Assembly (NCBI GenBank): GCA_964410945.1
Contig: CAYPJE010000001.1
Coordinates: 62,001-126,000 of the forward strand
DNA length: 64,000 bases
Source of the DNA: CAYPJE01 sp964410945
Lineage (GTDB): Bacteria > Fidelibacterota > Marinisomatia > Marinisomatales > TCS56
Direction: 5' to 3'
A program made the translations under genes and the position numbers. The first letter of the stretch is position 1. Every line of letters starts with the position of its first letter. The notes under the pieces are model-generated. The model was not told where the DNA came from and searched no databases. It worked only from the letters and a program-made list of their open reading frames with translations. Shown here in pieces: positions 44,601 through 52,628 of the stretch.

Positions 44601-44688
44601 TGGTTCGCCGGTTGCTTCAGGTATGTATATCTACCGCATTGAAGCCGGTAAATTCTCTGCCGTACGTAAGTTGGTATTGATGAAATAA
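38665..44688 (+). CDS. Giant multidomain exported protein with C-terminal sorting domain
   Basis: The protein has 2007 residues from the ATG with an AGGGAG site; the frame from 38539 is longer but has no such support. A signal peptide occupies about 1-24. Domains in order: at least seven FG-GAP/VCBS-like repeats with DxDGDG calcium-type loops (about 65-445), a lamin-tail-like domain (about 453-620), an OB-like or DUF5689-like region (about 730-900), a carboxypeptidase-regulatory-like domain (about 910-990), and several choice-of-anchor/MAM-like jelly rolls alternating with fibronectin-like modules. The last 80 residues carry NYPNPFNPTTTI and GMYIYRIEAGKFSAVRKLVLMK-type features of the FlgD-like/type IX sorting domain. 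It is probably a cell-surface adhesin or scaffold. No catalytic domain is identified. Confidence 0.85.
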   Translation: MKHVVKNLTILTLMTLVLATVVFADSIGSDGDLPFLPVLDGKFTASREAATDGFAVGTKASGEIIRDLWYGSDFDGDGHQEVLLASYGTTGTGRAYVYEITGDNTAELFFDTGELAGGYTSSTRHVSYGDLDGNGEQELIVSVNATGSNGGLYVYEYDATGDTMRAPIHLFSDLAAANRWYVENFHVGDVDGDGIQELMVGNNGSANDYDEFLVYSVTAGTFAGGDHVWTEEFKHERTDATFPLGGSPYGPVTADMDGDGNKEILFAAWDHGAMLIVEADAADTYTVHNYIQTDLTLVDDFAFYDFAPADLDGDGRDEVYLSMYSGGVLYCITCPVGTDLSAMTTANVHTLDVAGNSGGVCTQVGDWDLDGQVEILASGGGTTITVHEYQGGDPTAAANWVAETGVTATGFSGVYGMRFAGDLDGDGLPEIYGANSGAVTDAAVGVEFDFTPPDVFFSEYIEGSSSNKAVEIYNGTGADIDLDGYVVKLGSNGGDWWNTEELSGTLTAGDVFVIGNSSADDKIIAVTDITSTITYYNGDDAVGLFYNGVLIDIIGVYLTDPGSAWDVAGVAGATGEHTLVRKSTVTTGNTDWAASAGTTTEDSEWEVYDQNTFNYLGIHPGELPNMPISAAPLSETVIEIVYSDSLTTVDVADFSFLGTVGVTFATAVVDTDSTSILLTASAAIPGDAVVDTVVDAVSGAELTLYAGITPIAATNSINPDGTIEDGITALFVGVVSANDAYNNVWVSDAEGAYNGVMVYDYDFDAAVAVGDSILFYAERDEYYDLTELVDPELLETLATGVDPYGPSVIAGGDIDSSWTVDDPDAEPWEGQLVEIEGARVVGMGNYYYYMTDDFGDYIFKVGDNVDYHFGSVAMEMGREYDIVGVIDYSYGEYRINPRDITDVTDTEGIIGGIAGTITNMDDGTPVAGATVSLWDIVERTATTDASGEYLISNLDEGLYEVEYWADGFRDAWFGVTVAYDDTVTQDVILMTEDSTLNLVYETSFEAAQDSGVNFFSDGPDYFLVTDKVVGDIYFTGVQDTIWPSDGDALLALTNPDSGVYDHDQFAYWFSTDYFETTNMPYGTVTLNMDMWWGTEYDWDFVYVGAIIDDGFFYYSEEFTGHSAGWEDLAIDISWVLDGGNTYFYPCVVFFSDTYVKEGFGVAIDDMWVEYDSHYLAPVENLAASSYSAAMELTWDEPASHGTAVYNLKKIDLKNPYKEATAENENQLEGRRGELKSIEKVTIEHPYENVAREFVDYKVYREDVPFDADGPEYLANVSGGSYTDASAVDGNYYTYFVTSMYEQGESMDEAVEAYAGVVTQVVPGVTDFEGLSGDLPTGWTAYTNNPYGITWVTGDSAAAEGSFAVGSGSEWPANDHTDFAYVEYGHGNGYTFEAILVSPFYDATDMHSAFTTFAGYEQGYGDFMGYTEALLLARVDLGEWELVTDFSYDHYEGWVDYTEDIAGLVSGEEYVQFAFYYFHYGPALSGAGNGMAVDDFDFYSLPGPTNLVATGIAGAVDLTWDSPSRAEAQLPELKLEAQQANDVENSELLSNRGASCFNQSLGMAYYYSGWTDSLSGPASLFTFPAGEMTLEEVFFYVYMPSTSPFYGTTGTIEWVVSEADINGVSIDTIASGYISDVMGGTGYWAADLTGLVFMASDTNFLKVAMRPMTSDGAGEFLPYILGDGNDDAAYAMMSGSDSAGVFGPYYTNFELGICGTPQPPPSTYNVYRDGMPVAIGVESNSYTDADIYAFVDYEYYVTSYIPIWSASDDAGSWYLVDTDSSNHAVAQGLNNPPSEPTLIIPADSSVIDITSATLAMSSSFVFGAATDADTSQTLTYEFELILGTSTWNISITDPLIASVPNQEIYDAMVAQSVTSLTGTWNVSASDGIDATPASNGPLTITFDISTVGVDEDAAVPDVFALHQNYPNPFNPTTTIAFDVPELSNVRIDIYNLLGQKVRTLVSGQHEAAYYTVNWNGTNDFGSPVASGMYIYRIEAGKFSAVRKLVLMK

Positions 44689-44706
44689 GCTGATTGCCTT
44701 TTGATT

Positions 44707-44736
44707 AAAAGGGGTCTCATCCGAGACCCCTTTTTT
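44707..44736 (+). terminator. Rho-independent terminator
   Basis: A 12-bp perfect stem (AAAAGGGGTCTC with GAGACCCCTTTT, loop ATCC) followed by a T run lies 19 nt after the giant gene. It cleanly ends that transcript. Confidence 0.92.
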
Positions 44737-44862
44737 ATTATTCGCCTATGCAGAAGAACTGGTAAACACTATGATATCGTCGTAAAACATAAATGACAGA
44801 CAGATATTAGGACCTTCAATTTTGGCGACGAACATCAGCTATGGGATTCCATTGGAAACAAC

Positions 44863-44934
44863 TTGACAAAAAAAGCAGTTCAGGTGTAACCTCCGACGGA
44901 GTGATCCTGTTTAAAATGTGCACATAATATGTAC
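44863..44934 (+). promoter_or_regulatory. ssb promoter region with operator-like half sites
   Basis: TTGACA at 44863 could be a -35 box, with a weak TAACCT-like -10 at 44887 after 18 nt. Further on, GCAC-ATAATAT-GTAC (44920-44934) shares spacing and seven of eight core bases with the inverted repeat before lexA (GTAC-N7-GTAC). An ATGTGCACAT palindrome overlaps it. This may be SOS control of ssb; the evidence is only two sites. Confidence 0.35.
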
Positions 44935-44954
44935 CAAACCATAAGGAGAATACC

Positions 44955-45359
44955 ATGCAAAGAGGTAGTGTAAATAAAGTAATCCTGGTTGGCCATCTGG
45001 GCGGAGTGCCGGAAAGCCGGTTTACCCCGTCTGGTAGTGCGGTAACCAATTTTAATCTGGCCACTAACGAATCCTGGCGCAGCAGCGAGGGCAACAACGA
45101 AGAACATACGGAATGGCACCGCTGCATTCTGTTTGGGAAACTTGCCGAACGGGCCAAGGAATACCTTCAAAAAGGACAGATGATATATTTGGATGGACGC
45201 CTCAGGACGAGATCATGGGAAGATAAAGATGGTGTTAAACGCTATACAACCGAAGTTATAGGAGATAATTTCACCATGCTGGGCCGGAAGGGAGCTGACA
45301 CCAGTGGTGGTGGTAATGATATTTCCAGCGATAATGACGACGACGATTTACCATTTTAA
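44955..45359 (+). CDS. ssb: Single-stranded DNA-binding protein
   Basis: This 134-residue SSB has one OB fold starting GSVNKVILVGHLGGVPE, with EWHRCILFGKLAE near 54 and GQMIYLDGRLRTRSWEDKDG near 75-94. The short acidic tail ends DDDDLPF, the partner-binding tip. It coats single-stranded DNA as a tetramer. An AAGGAG site precedes the ATG, and a terminator follows at 45381. Confidence 0.97.
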   Translation: MQRGSVNKVILVGHLGGVPESRFTPSGSAVTNFNLATNESWRSSEGNNEEHTEWHRCILFGKLAERAKEYLQKGQMIYLDGRLRTRSWEDKDGVKRYTTEVIGDNFTMLGRKGADTSGGGNDISSDNDDDDLPF

Positions 45360-45380
45360 CCCTGGACCGTTTTCATCAGA

Positions 45381-45405
45381 AACAGGGGGGCAACCCCCTG
45401 TTTTT
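45381..45405 (+). terminator. Rho-independent terminator after ssb
   Basis: A 9-bp stem AACAGGGGG/CCCCCTGTT with a GCAA loop followed by a T run, 21 nt beyond the ssb stop. The tetraloop is of the stable GNRA type. Confidence 0.92.
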
Positions 45406-45573
45406 ATATATACCAGGGAATAGCATTTAATCTGATGATTTGCCGGTGGGTGTTATAAATCACGCCTGAATCATTGTTGCTGCTATTATACTTTTATTAA
45501 TTGCTGGTCTGTGCTATCTTTGGAAGTCTAACCAGCGGGGCTAGATGTAGCGCAGTAACAATAGGGGCAACCT

Positions 45574-46815
45574 ATGAAAAAAAATATTTTATTAGCGGTT
45601 TTAATAATTTCAGCAATTCTGTCGGGGCAAAATTTTGCAATTGACGGACAGTTTAACCAGTTTTTCACCTACTATATAGTGTCATTTGACACGGAAACAG
45701 GTGCGACGGACGTTCAATTATTCAGTTACGACATGGAATGTCCTGACTGTCCAAAAACCGGTAATTATTATGACCCCCCGGTGTCGGTTGACGTTACCTT
45801 TAGCGCCACCATGAAGTCGCCGGCTCTTGGTAAGGATTCCCGTGAAACAGTTGCTTATATCTACACCAAAAAACCATTCGAAATCCTGGCGCCGGTAAAT
45901 CTTGATAATCGCGATTTTACGACTGAAAACCTGGAAATTTATGATGTTTACGGAAACGAGGTATCAATCGATGTGGGAATAGATGAAAACCGTACCCTGG
46001 CTGAAGATGATATTATGGACATGCTCTATGCTGTACTGGCCGAACCAAAACTGCCGGATGGTGAATATGCCTTCAGTTTCGAGGTTGAGGCCGGATACTA
46101 TGATTATACCTCCGGTACCTGGACCAAGAAGTTTCCCGTTAACTGCTCCAATAACTGTGTAGAAGAGTTTATTGTTACAACACCGCAGCGTATCGATCTT
46201 GAGGTTGGTCTGCCGGGTGGTGTCTGGGATCAACTGGAAGAAAATGTGGTCAATCAGGCCAATCCGTTTTTCTACTGGTCATCGGATGTGCTGCCCCAGA
46301 CCATTATGGACCAGTGTTTGGAATGCGGATTTTATATAAGGGTAGCCGAATTCCGGTGTGATGAGCACTCTTCGATCGATGATGCCATCGAGGATTTCAC
46401 CGTTCTGCCAGTGGGTGGTGCCGAGGATTGGCTGTATATCGAAAACCCACCGGACTTGAAATACCAGTATCCCTCAATCGATGCTATTGACCTGGAGCCG
46501 GGTGGTATTTATGTATACCAGGTTCAGAAGCGGATATCCACCACTACTGGAATTGAAGAAATAACCAGCCCGATTTACGTTTTCCGATATGCCGAGGAAT
46601 ACAATCAGAAACAGGAAGATTTAAAAGCGCTGATTACTGAAAACACCTTTGACCAGCTGTTTAAACCATGCGGCGACCTGACCGGTTTTGTGGCAACCGG
46701 CGAGTTTAACCTGGACAATATGGAATTCAGCGAAGGGGAATGGCAGAAAATTACCGAACTGGTGGAGAAATTCAACCAGGGAGAACTCTCAATCAGTAAT
46801 TGGGAGGTCCGGTAA
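45574..46815 (+). CDS. Exported protein of unknown function, FecR operon
   Basis: This 413-residue protein has a signal peptide (MKKNILLAVLIISAILSGQ, cleaved near residue 22). The mature part is acidic and aromatic, with a few cysteines (ECPDCPK near 59-65, NCSNNC near 190, QCLEC near 247) that could form disulfides. No known domain was recognised. It is first in a three-gene operon with a FecR-domain protein (1-nt overlap) and a large beta-rich protein, so it probably works at the cell envelope. It ends ISNWEVR without a sorting domain. Confidence 0.75.
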   Translation: MKKNILLAVLIISAILSGQNFAIDGQFNQFFTYYIVSFDTETGATDVQLFSYDMECPDCPKTGNYYDPPVSVDVTFSATMKSPALGKDSRETVAYIYTKKPFEILAPVNLDNRDFTTENLEIYDVYGNEVSIDVGIDENRTLAEDDIMDMLYAVLAEPKLPDGEYAFSFEVEAGYYDYTSGTWTKKFPVNCSNNCVEEFIVTTPQRIDLEVGLPGGVWDQLEENVVNQANPFFYWSSDVLPQTIMDQCLECGFYIRVAEFRCDEHSSIDDAIEDFTVLPVGGAEDWLYIENPPDLKYQYPSIDAIDLEPGGIYVYQVQKRISTTTGIEEITSPIYVFRYAEEYNQKQEDLKALITENTFDQLFKPCGDLTGFVATGEFNLDNMEFSEGEWQKITELVEKFNQGELSISNWEVR

Positions 46816-48407
46816 TGGCTAGACAGATTATCAATACAATTTTAGTTTTTGGGCTGATTGTACCGTGTTTTGCAGCTGACAAACTGGCTGTTACCACCAA
46901 AAAAGAAGGGAATGTGGAAATAAGAAAATCCACTTCCGGACAGTCTGAAGAATTGCGGCGAGGGACGGTCTTATATGATCAGGATAAGATTTCGACTGGT
47001 TCCGACGGCCAGGCGTTGATCATGTTTCTGGATGATAAATCCCAGTTGAAATTGAAGGGTAATACCGAAGTTGTGATATCGGGCGACCGCTCGACCACCG
47101 GTATTTCCAAGCGTATTAACATGGATTACGGTACCTTGAAAGCCTCTATCTCCGAGCAGCGCAAAGGTGAGTTTGTTATTTCCACACCTACTTCCGTGGC
47201 ATCGGTCAAAGGAACCGAATTCTGGATTATCTCTGACCCGGACTCCGGTGATGTTATCGTCAGTAACAGCGGCTCGATTGAGCTGGTAAATACCGTTACC
47301 GGTGAAACGATTATCGTACCGGCTGGAATTATTGTGGAATCAACCAGTGACGGTGAAATGAATGTCTTGGAATCCATTAAACTTTCCGGTCGGGCCGCGA
47401 CGGAAGTTTCGGGTGGGCAATTTTCCATGCAGCAGATTCAGGTGCTGGAAGGCGATGTTGATCCCGCCACGATTTCCGGTATTATCGCCGTAGCGGACAA
47501 TACGGTATTTGAGGGTGGCCCCCTGAAACCGGGCGCCCAGGTTACTGTTCGCGGTGCCTATGATTCTCAGTCCGGTGTTACGGTGGCTACGATGATCGAG
47601 GTAGCCGAACCACTGGTTGTGGAAGGGTTGGTTGCCGGCGCTTTGGCCGGAGACCGTTTTACGATCTCTGATGTGGTGATAATTCAAGGTTCAGCCGATT
47701 CGCCGCCTACCGATATTGTCGTATCCCAAAACACCGTTATTGAAGGCGGTGAAATTGTGGTGGGCGCCACGGTTACCATAACCGGTTACTATAATCTGGA
47801 AACGGGCAGCCTGGCGGCTACGGCAATAACCGTAATCATGCCGGAAAAAATTGTATTGACCGTTCGCCTGGCCGGAACAGCCGAAACCAATATTGTTAAC
47901 GACCAATTTACGGTAGCCGATCTGGTGGTAATGGAAGGTAATGTCGACGCATCCAATCTGTCGGGTGTGGTGCTGGTGTCAGATACAACCGGCATGTCCG
48001 GTTGTGGCGTTACTCCCGGGATAATGGTTGAAGTCGAAGGTATCTATGATGATTCCTCCAAGGCGGTTATCGCCCGCAGTATTCATGCGCCAACCCTTAA
48101 AGTTGCCGGTGTTGTGGCCAGTATCCCCGCCAATAATCAGTTTGGTATTTCGGAAATTGAGGTTGTATCCGGCGACCTGGATCCATCGGGCTTATCTGGT
48201 GTAATCAGAATTACCGATGAGACTGAGGTGGATCTGAACACACTGACGGTAAACACGGATGTGGTTATCGAAAGCTGTCAGCTTGATCCGGGCACCGGCG
48301 ATCTTATCGCTACCAGGGTTGTTGCCGGAGACCGGGCTGAACGAACCCTGATTATCAAGCTGGAAGATTCCCGCGGAAATAAAAAGGAAATGTTAATAAC
48401 CTTCTAA
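46815..48407 (+). CDS. FecR-domain protein with DUF5666-like repeats
   Basis: This 530-residue exported protein has a signal peptide at 1-20 and a FecR-like domain at about 25-180 (GTVLYDQDKISTGSDGQALI, TPTSVASVKGTEFWI). About four tandem beta-domains of the DUF5666 type follow (about 190-500), each with a GDRFTISDV-like strand and a GATVTITGYYNLETG-like turn. FecR domains otherwise transmit signals from outer-membrane receptors or bind the cell surface; no sigma factor is nearby, so signalling is unlikely. The start is the ATG with a GGGAGG site that overlaps the previous stop by 1 nt. An upstream TTG frame is ignored. Confidence 0.85.
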   Translation: MARQIINTILVFGLIVPCFAADKLAVTTKKEGNVEIRKSTSGQSEELRRGTVLYDQDKISTGSDGQALIMFLDDKSQLKLKGNTEVVISGDRSTTGISKRINMDYGTLKASISEQRKGEFVISTPTSVASVKGTEFWIISDPDSGDVIVSNSGSIELVNTVTGETIIVPAGIIVESTSDGEMNVLESIKLSGRAATEVSGGQFSMQQIQVLEGDVDPATISGIIAVADNTVFEGGPLKPGAQVTVRGAYDSQSGVTVATMIEVAEPLVVEGLVAGALAGDRFTISDVVIIQGSADSPPTDIVVSQNTVIEGGEIVVGATVTITGYYNLETGSLAATAITVIMPEKIVLTVRLAGTAETNIVNDQFTVADLVVMEGNVDASNLSGVVLVSDTTGMSGCGVTPGIMVEVEGIYDDSSKAVIARSIHAPTLKVAGVVASIPANNQFGISEIEVVSGDLDPSGLSGVIRITDETEVDLNTLTVNTDVVIESCQLDPGTGDLIATRVVAGDRAERTLIIKLEDSRGNKKEMLITF

Positions 48408-48423
48408 AATTCAATTACCGCCT

Positions 48424-51306
48424 ATGAAGAATAAATTTCTGCAGTTTTTTCGATACATTAGCCACGGGGCTGTAATTTTTGCTTTATTGACCGGTGTGGT
48501 TCTGGCTCAAGGAGGTTCGATAGTACACCAACCGGTATATCAGCACCAGCCCTCCGAACCACTGGTGCTTTATGCTATGGTCAGCGCCGACCAGGAAGTG
48601 GAAAACGTCCGCATCCTGTTCCGCTCCGAGGGTGAAACAGGTTTCATTGAGCGATATATGGAACTGTACGACGATGTCTGGCGGATTCAAATAACACCGG
48701 AATATTTCAAAGGACAGCAGTTTGAATATTTTATGGCTGCCGATCTGGTTAACTATGAGCTGCTGACATATCCGGCCAATGACCCGGAGGGGGCGCCGGT
48801 TCAGGTCCGGCTGGACACACCGGGCGTGACAGAACTGATCCCCGGTACCGCCGGTACTCAGGTCTCAGCCCGGGTTACCGGTGTTGGTAAAGGTGAAATA
48901 CTGATTTTCAGCCCTGATCCCGAGTCAACCGTACCACAAAACGAAGTATATATTGCCGCATCATTGTATAACGTTGAAGCTGTGGATCCATCCACAATCA
49001 GGTTGCGTGTTGATGGCCTGGATGTTTCAAAACAGGCCGATATCAGTGTCGATCTGGTAGCTTACTCTCCAATGACCTTGACACCGGGACGCCATTATAT
49101 TCAAATCAATGCAAAGAATGCCTCCGGACAGTCTATTCCCGGAAAGGGTTGGTACTTTATTGTCGCCGGTGAATCGGCTAAAGATAAAAGAGGCAGCAGC
49201 CCGATCACCTATCGCGGCAAGGTAAATGGCAGTTATTCCCGTGATCCGCAGGGTGGGGGCAACTACCTGGATATATATAAAACCAACGCTTCTTTCGTTG
49301 GTAGTTATAATAATATCAGCCTGAAAGCCGATGTTCGTCTGACGTCAGATGAAGACCCTTATAAACAACCTAAAAACCGGTTGCGCATAAATGCCGGTGT
49401 CGGAAATTGGCTGAACCTGGATTTTGGTGATTTTAGTTCCCGGCATTCAAAATACACTTTGGATGGAAAAAGGGTGCGGGGTATCAGTGCCGATTTAACC
49501 ACCGGGTGGGTTAACCTGCATGTTGTGAAAGGTGAATTGGCCCGCAGCATCGATGGCCGTACCGATACCGATCTGGCCTATACCGGAACACTGATCACCG
49601 AAACAGATGAGCTTGACTCAGCTGTGACCAATACCATCTTTAAACTGGACCGCAAGGGCTATACCTTCCAGCGTGACGTGTTTTCGGCCCGCCTCAGTTT
49701 TGGCAGCGGCCGCTGGGCCCAATGGGGTGTTAATGTATTGAAAGCCAAAGATAACATCAATTCCGTTAACCGCGATATCAGCGATGCCTTAATTACAATT
49801 CCTGAGACCGAAATATATGATTCTGATTCAACCCTGCTGGCCGCCATGGAAGGCGGTGTGTTCGAGCACCGGAATCTGGACGAAGTCAATATTGCCGCCT
49901 ATTCTCCCCATTACAATATATTTATTGAAGATCCCGACGATATCAGCTGGGCCGGTGACGCACCGGAGGATAACATCGTTTTCGGAACAGACCTGAAATT
50001 TAATTATAAGAATTATGTCACCATGGAAGGCGGATTAGCTTTCAGTATGCTGAATACCAATATCTGGGAAGGGGCCATGACCAAAGCCGATCTGGATGTT
50101 TTGATCGATGACAGTACCGATGGTTTTATCGGGCAGACCTATGATGAGGATGGAAATATTGTTGAAACCGGCCTCGTTTCACTGGACGATATTCCGATCG
50201 ACCCGGGTGATTATGAAAATTTCTTTGTCATTAATCAGAATATGGTTCCCCTGGTACCGATCGATCTGGATTCAGCCCAGATGGCGGATAATATGTTAAA
50301 GACGATTTTCCAGATGCCATCACTGGCTTATAACTATAAAATGACAACCAATTTTCTGAATAATTATTTCTCACTGGAATATAAAAGGGTCGGGCCTAAA
50401 TATAAATCCCTGGGGAACCCGTATCTGCAAAGCGATACCCGTGAATTAATGATATCCGACCGGATGCGCCTGTTGAAAAACAAGCTGTTCGTAGGTGGTT
50501 CCTACCGCCGCCAGGACAACAACACCGTGCGAACGGTTTCCACGGTTACAACCACTGAAACCTACACCTTTAATCTCGGAGTGTACCCCGGGGTGGAATA
50601 TCCGTCAGTAAATATCAAATTCAGCTCTAAACCGCGTTTCAACAGTAACGCCCACCAGGATACGACGGGCTTTGATTCGGTGTTTGTCTACACTGCCACC
50701 GATACGATCCGTGATTTGACCGGCTATCACCTGAAAGACAACCGGATGGATGAAAATACGATCAACGCATCCATTGGTTTGAATTATGGTTTTGATGCCC
50801 TTGGCGTGCGGCACAACGTGGCTGTAAACTACAATCGCCTGCAGCGTTTTGACCGTTTAGATGATCGCTGGGAAGAAGGCGATCAACCCTTTGATGTCTT
50901 TAATAATGACACCACGTTTTATGATACAACCTTCATTTCTCCGGCGATGAAATCGAATGTGACCACCCTGTCAATTGCCACCCAGTACCAGATTCCGCTC
51001 AAGACTACTCTGATTATTTCATTAAACAATCAGGAGACAGTCGATGCCAAACAAGCTATCTCCGGTGTTAACTTGAATGCCTCCTATGGTATGCTTGATA
51101 ATCGGCTGAAACTGACCGGCGGGCTGGGTTTTGTTTCCGGCAGCGGCTCTAATTCTTTTTCCAGAATGAATGTCAGGGCCGGCGCGAACTACCGGGTGCT
51201 GGAGGACCTGTCCATTCGCGGAACAGCCGACCTGCGCAGCGTAAAAACGGGTGGAGAACAGGAAAGCAGCCTGATTATCAGGGCTGATATTGCCTACATG
51301 TTTTAA
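48424..51306 (+). CDS. Large beta-rich outer-membrane-like protein
   Basis: This 960-residue protein has a signal peptide (about 1-28). An N-terminal domain (about 35-135) resembles a beta-sandwich module (EPLVLYAMVSADQEVENVRI), and an Ig-like region follows to about 255. The long C-terminal part has alternating strands with frequent Tyr, Asn and Arg and ends ADIAYMF. A terminal Phe and repeated amphipathic strands are typical of beta-barrel outer-membrane proteins, so insertion in the outer membrane is inferred. No known family was recognised. It is the third gene of the FecR operon, and its 3' end overlaps the convergent secernin-like gene by 4 nt. Confidence 0.75.
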   Translation: MKNKFLQFFRYISHGAVIFALLTGVVLAQGGSIVHQPVYQHQPSEPLVLYAMVSADQEVENVRILFRSEGETGFIERYMELYDDVWRIQITPEYFKGQQFEYFMAADLVNYELLTYPANDPEGAPVQVRLDTPGVTELIPGTAGTQVSARVTGVGKGEILIFSPDPESTVPQNEVYIAASLYNVEAVDPSTIRLRVDGLDVSKQADISVDLVAYSPMTLTPGRHYIQINAKNASGQSIPGKGWYFIVAGESAKDKRGSSPITYRGKVNGSYSRDPQGGGNYLDIYKTNASFVGSYNNISLKADVRLTSDEDPYKQPKNRLRINAGVGNWLNLDFGDFSSRHSKYTLDGKRVRGISADLTTGWVNLHVVKGELARSIDGRTDTDLAYTGTLITETDELDSAVTNTIFKLDRKGYTFQRDVFSARLSFGSGRWAQWGVNVLKAKDNINSVNRDISDALITIPETEIYDSDSTLLAAMEGGVFEHRNLDEVNIAAYSPHYNIFIEDPDDISWAGDAPEDNIVFGTDLKFNYKNYVTMEGGLAFSMLNTNIWEGAMTKADLDVLIDDSTDGFIGQTYDEDGNIVETGLVSLDDIPIDPGDYENFFVINQNMVPLVPIDLDSAQMADNMLKTIFQMPSLAYNYKMTTNFLNNYFSLEYKRVGPKYKSLGNPYLQSDTRELMISDRMRLLKNKLFVGGSYRRQDNNTVRTVSTVTTTETYTFNLGVYPGVEYPSVNIKFSSKPRFNSNAHQDTTGFDSVFVYTATDTIRDLTGYHLKDNRMDENTINASIGLNYGFDALGVRHNVAVNYNRLQRFDRLDDRWEEGDQPFDVFNNDTTFYDTTFISPAMKSNVTTLSIATQYQIPLKTTLIISLNNQETVDAKQAISGVNLNASYGMLDNRLKLTGGLGFVSGSGSNSFSRMNVRAGANYRVLEDLSIRGTADLRSVKTGGEQESSLIIRADIAYMF

Positions 51307-52628
51307 AGCAATCTGATACCGGCTGCTCGATTCTGGTGTTTCCAGTAGCGGCGGTAATAATTTCGGGGTCGGTTTTCGACCGGAAGTTTGTTAATCCTTG
51401 CCTGCCAGTTCGCTTCCAGCTGATCGCTGGTATTAAACGCATCAATTGTATGTTTGGATATATCGGCAGTTTTGGTTTCATCCACCAGTGATGAATAATG
51501 CTGTTCCAGTTTATTCTGCTCAGATTTAATCGCTGCCAGACGTTTATTAAAATCAGTTAATATTGAACGGTGTAATAATTCGTGGCGCCACCAGCGGGAG
51601 GTGTTGGTAGATCCCGGTTCTGTACCTAGGCCATCGTCTGGCCATTCTGTATTACCGAACCGTAAAGGTTTGAAAATACCGGTGCAGGGCGCCGAGGTAC
51701 CGGTAGCCCAGTATGTCTGCTGGTCCTTCGATAGCTCAGCCACCAGCGAAGCGGTGGATTGGGCCGAATGACGGGCAATTTTATTGGCTGAGTGGGCACA
51801 AACGCAATTCATCAGGAAATGCCCGTCCGGGGTATAGTTGCCGGTTCCATGATCACGTAAAAGGGTAAAGGCGTCAGTAACATTGAATCCAGTGGTTTTT
51901 GACTGAAAAAAATTAGTAGAACAACTTCGCCGGTCCCGGCTGCCGGAAAAAGTAGTATAGAACCAGTCGGAATAATTTTTTGCAAAATTGAACACCCGAT
52001 TTTTCCTCAACCAGCCTTTTTTGCGGGCAGTGATAATAAGGTCGGGGTGGGCCAGGTGGTAATCTTCTTCGATTGTCAGCCCATTGCTGATGACATAAAA
52101 GGAGCTCACCTTTTTTGCCACCCACAGGTTGCCGGCGGTTTCCAGCACCCAGGCCTCACGATGATCGGCGATTATAAAGCTGTTATGATAAAACATCCCC
52201 CTGGTTTGATAGCCGCATTCACCGCCCTGCCCAAATTCGGCCAACAGTTCAGTTATCGTTTCCAGAGCCGTTTCGGCTGTAGCGGATCGTTCCAGGGCCA
52301 GGCGCAGCAGGTCCATTCCCGTGAGGCGACCTGATTTTTCCAACGGCATTTTTGACCAGACCGCTTCGTTACCGATTGCCACACCGTGTTCATTGGCGCC
52401 GATCTCAGCACCCCACATCCAAAAGGGCCGACTGATCAGGATGGCGTTTGTTTCCCCGACCTGGGGAATTTCAAGGTAGGTGCATTTCAACTTACATCCA
52501 TTCGGATGAACAGCAGAAGGATAATATTCAGGCAACTGGGCTTCGTTCGGCTCGCGATCACTGTTCTTTCCAAAAATAATTGAACCATTGGCGGTATTGG
52601 GTGGCAAGACCACAAAAGTATCACACAT
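51303..52628 (-). CDS. C69/secernin-type Ntn hydrolase
   Basis: This 441-residue protein of the C69 dipeptidase/secernin family begins MCDTFVVLPPNTANG, and Cys2 becomes the N-terminal nucleophile after Met removal. Family segments FGKNSDREPNEAQ, GANEHGVAIGNEAVW and REAWVLETAGNLWVAKKV are present. These enzymes cut small amide bonds or peptides; the substrate is unknown here, and no signal peptide is present, so it acts in the cytoplasm. It is the last gene in an operon with a DUF6206-like protein (1-nt overlap) and an aminotransferase, suggesting a small-molecule pathway. Confidence 0.88.
   Translation of the reverse strand: MCDTFVVLPPNTANGSIIFGKNSDREPNEAQLPEYYPSAVHPNGCKLKCTYLEIPQVGETNAILISRPFWMWGAEIGANEHGVAIGNEAVWSKMPLEKSGRLTGMDLLRLALERSATAETALETITELLAEFGQGGECGYQTRGMFYHNSFIIADHREAWVLETAGNLWVAKKVSSFYVISNGLTIEEDYHLAHPDLIITARKKGWLRKNRVFNFAKNYSDWFYTTFSGSRDRRSCSTNFFQSKTTGFNVTDAFTLLRDHGTGNYTPDGHFLMNCVCAHSANKIARHSAQSTASLVAELSKDQQTYWATGTSAPCTGIFKPLRFGNTEWPDDGLGTEPGSTNTSRWWRHELLHRSILTDFNKRLAAIKSEQNKLEQHYSSLVDETKTADISKHTIDAFNTSDQLEANWQARINKLPVENRPRNYYRRYWKHQNRAAGIRLL

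Noticed and set aside
45515..45522. Bacteroidota-type -7 box TATCTTTG upstream of the FecR operon
   Set aside because: The expected -33 TTG is not at the right distance (only an 11-nt gap to the nearest TTG), and other promoters here look sigma70-like with 18-nt spacers.
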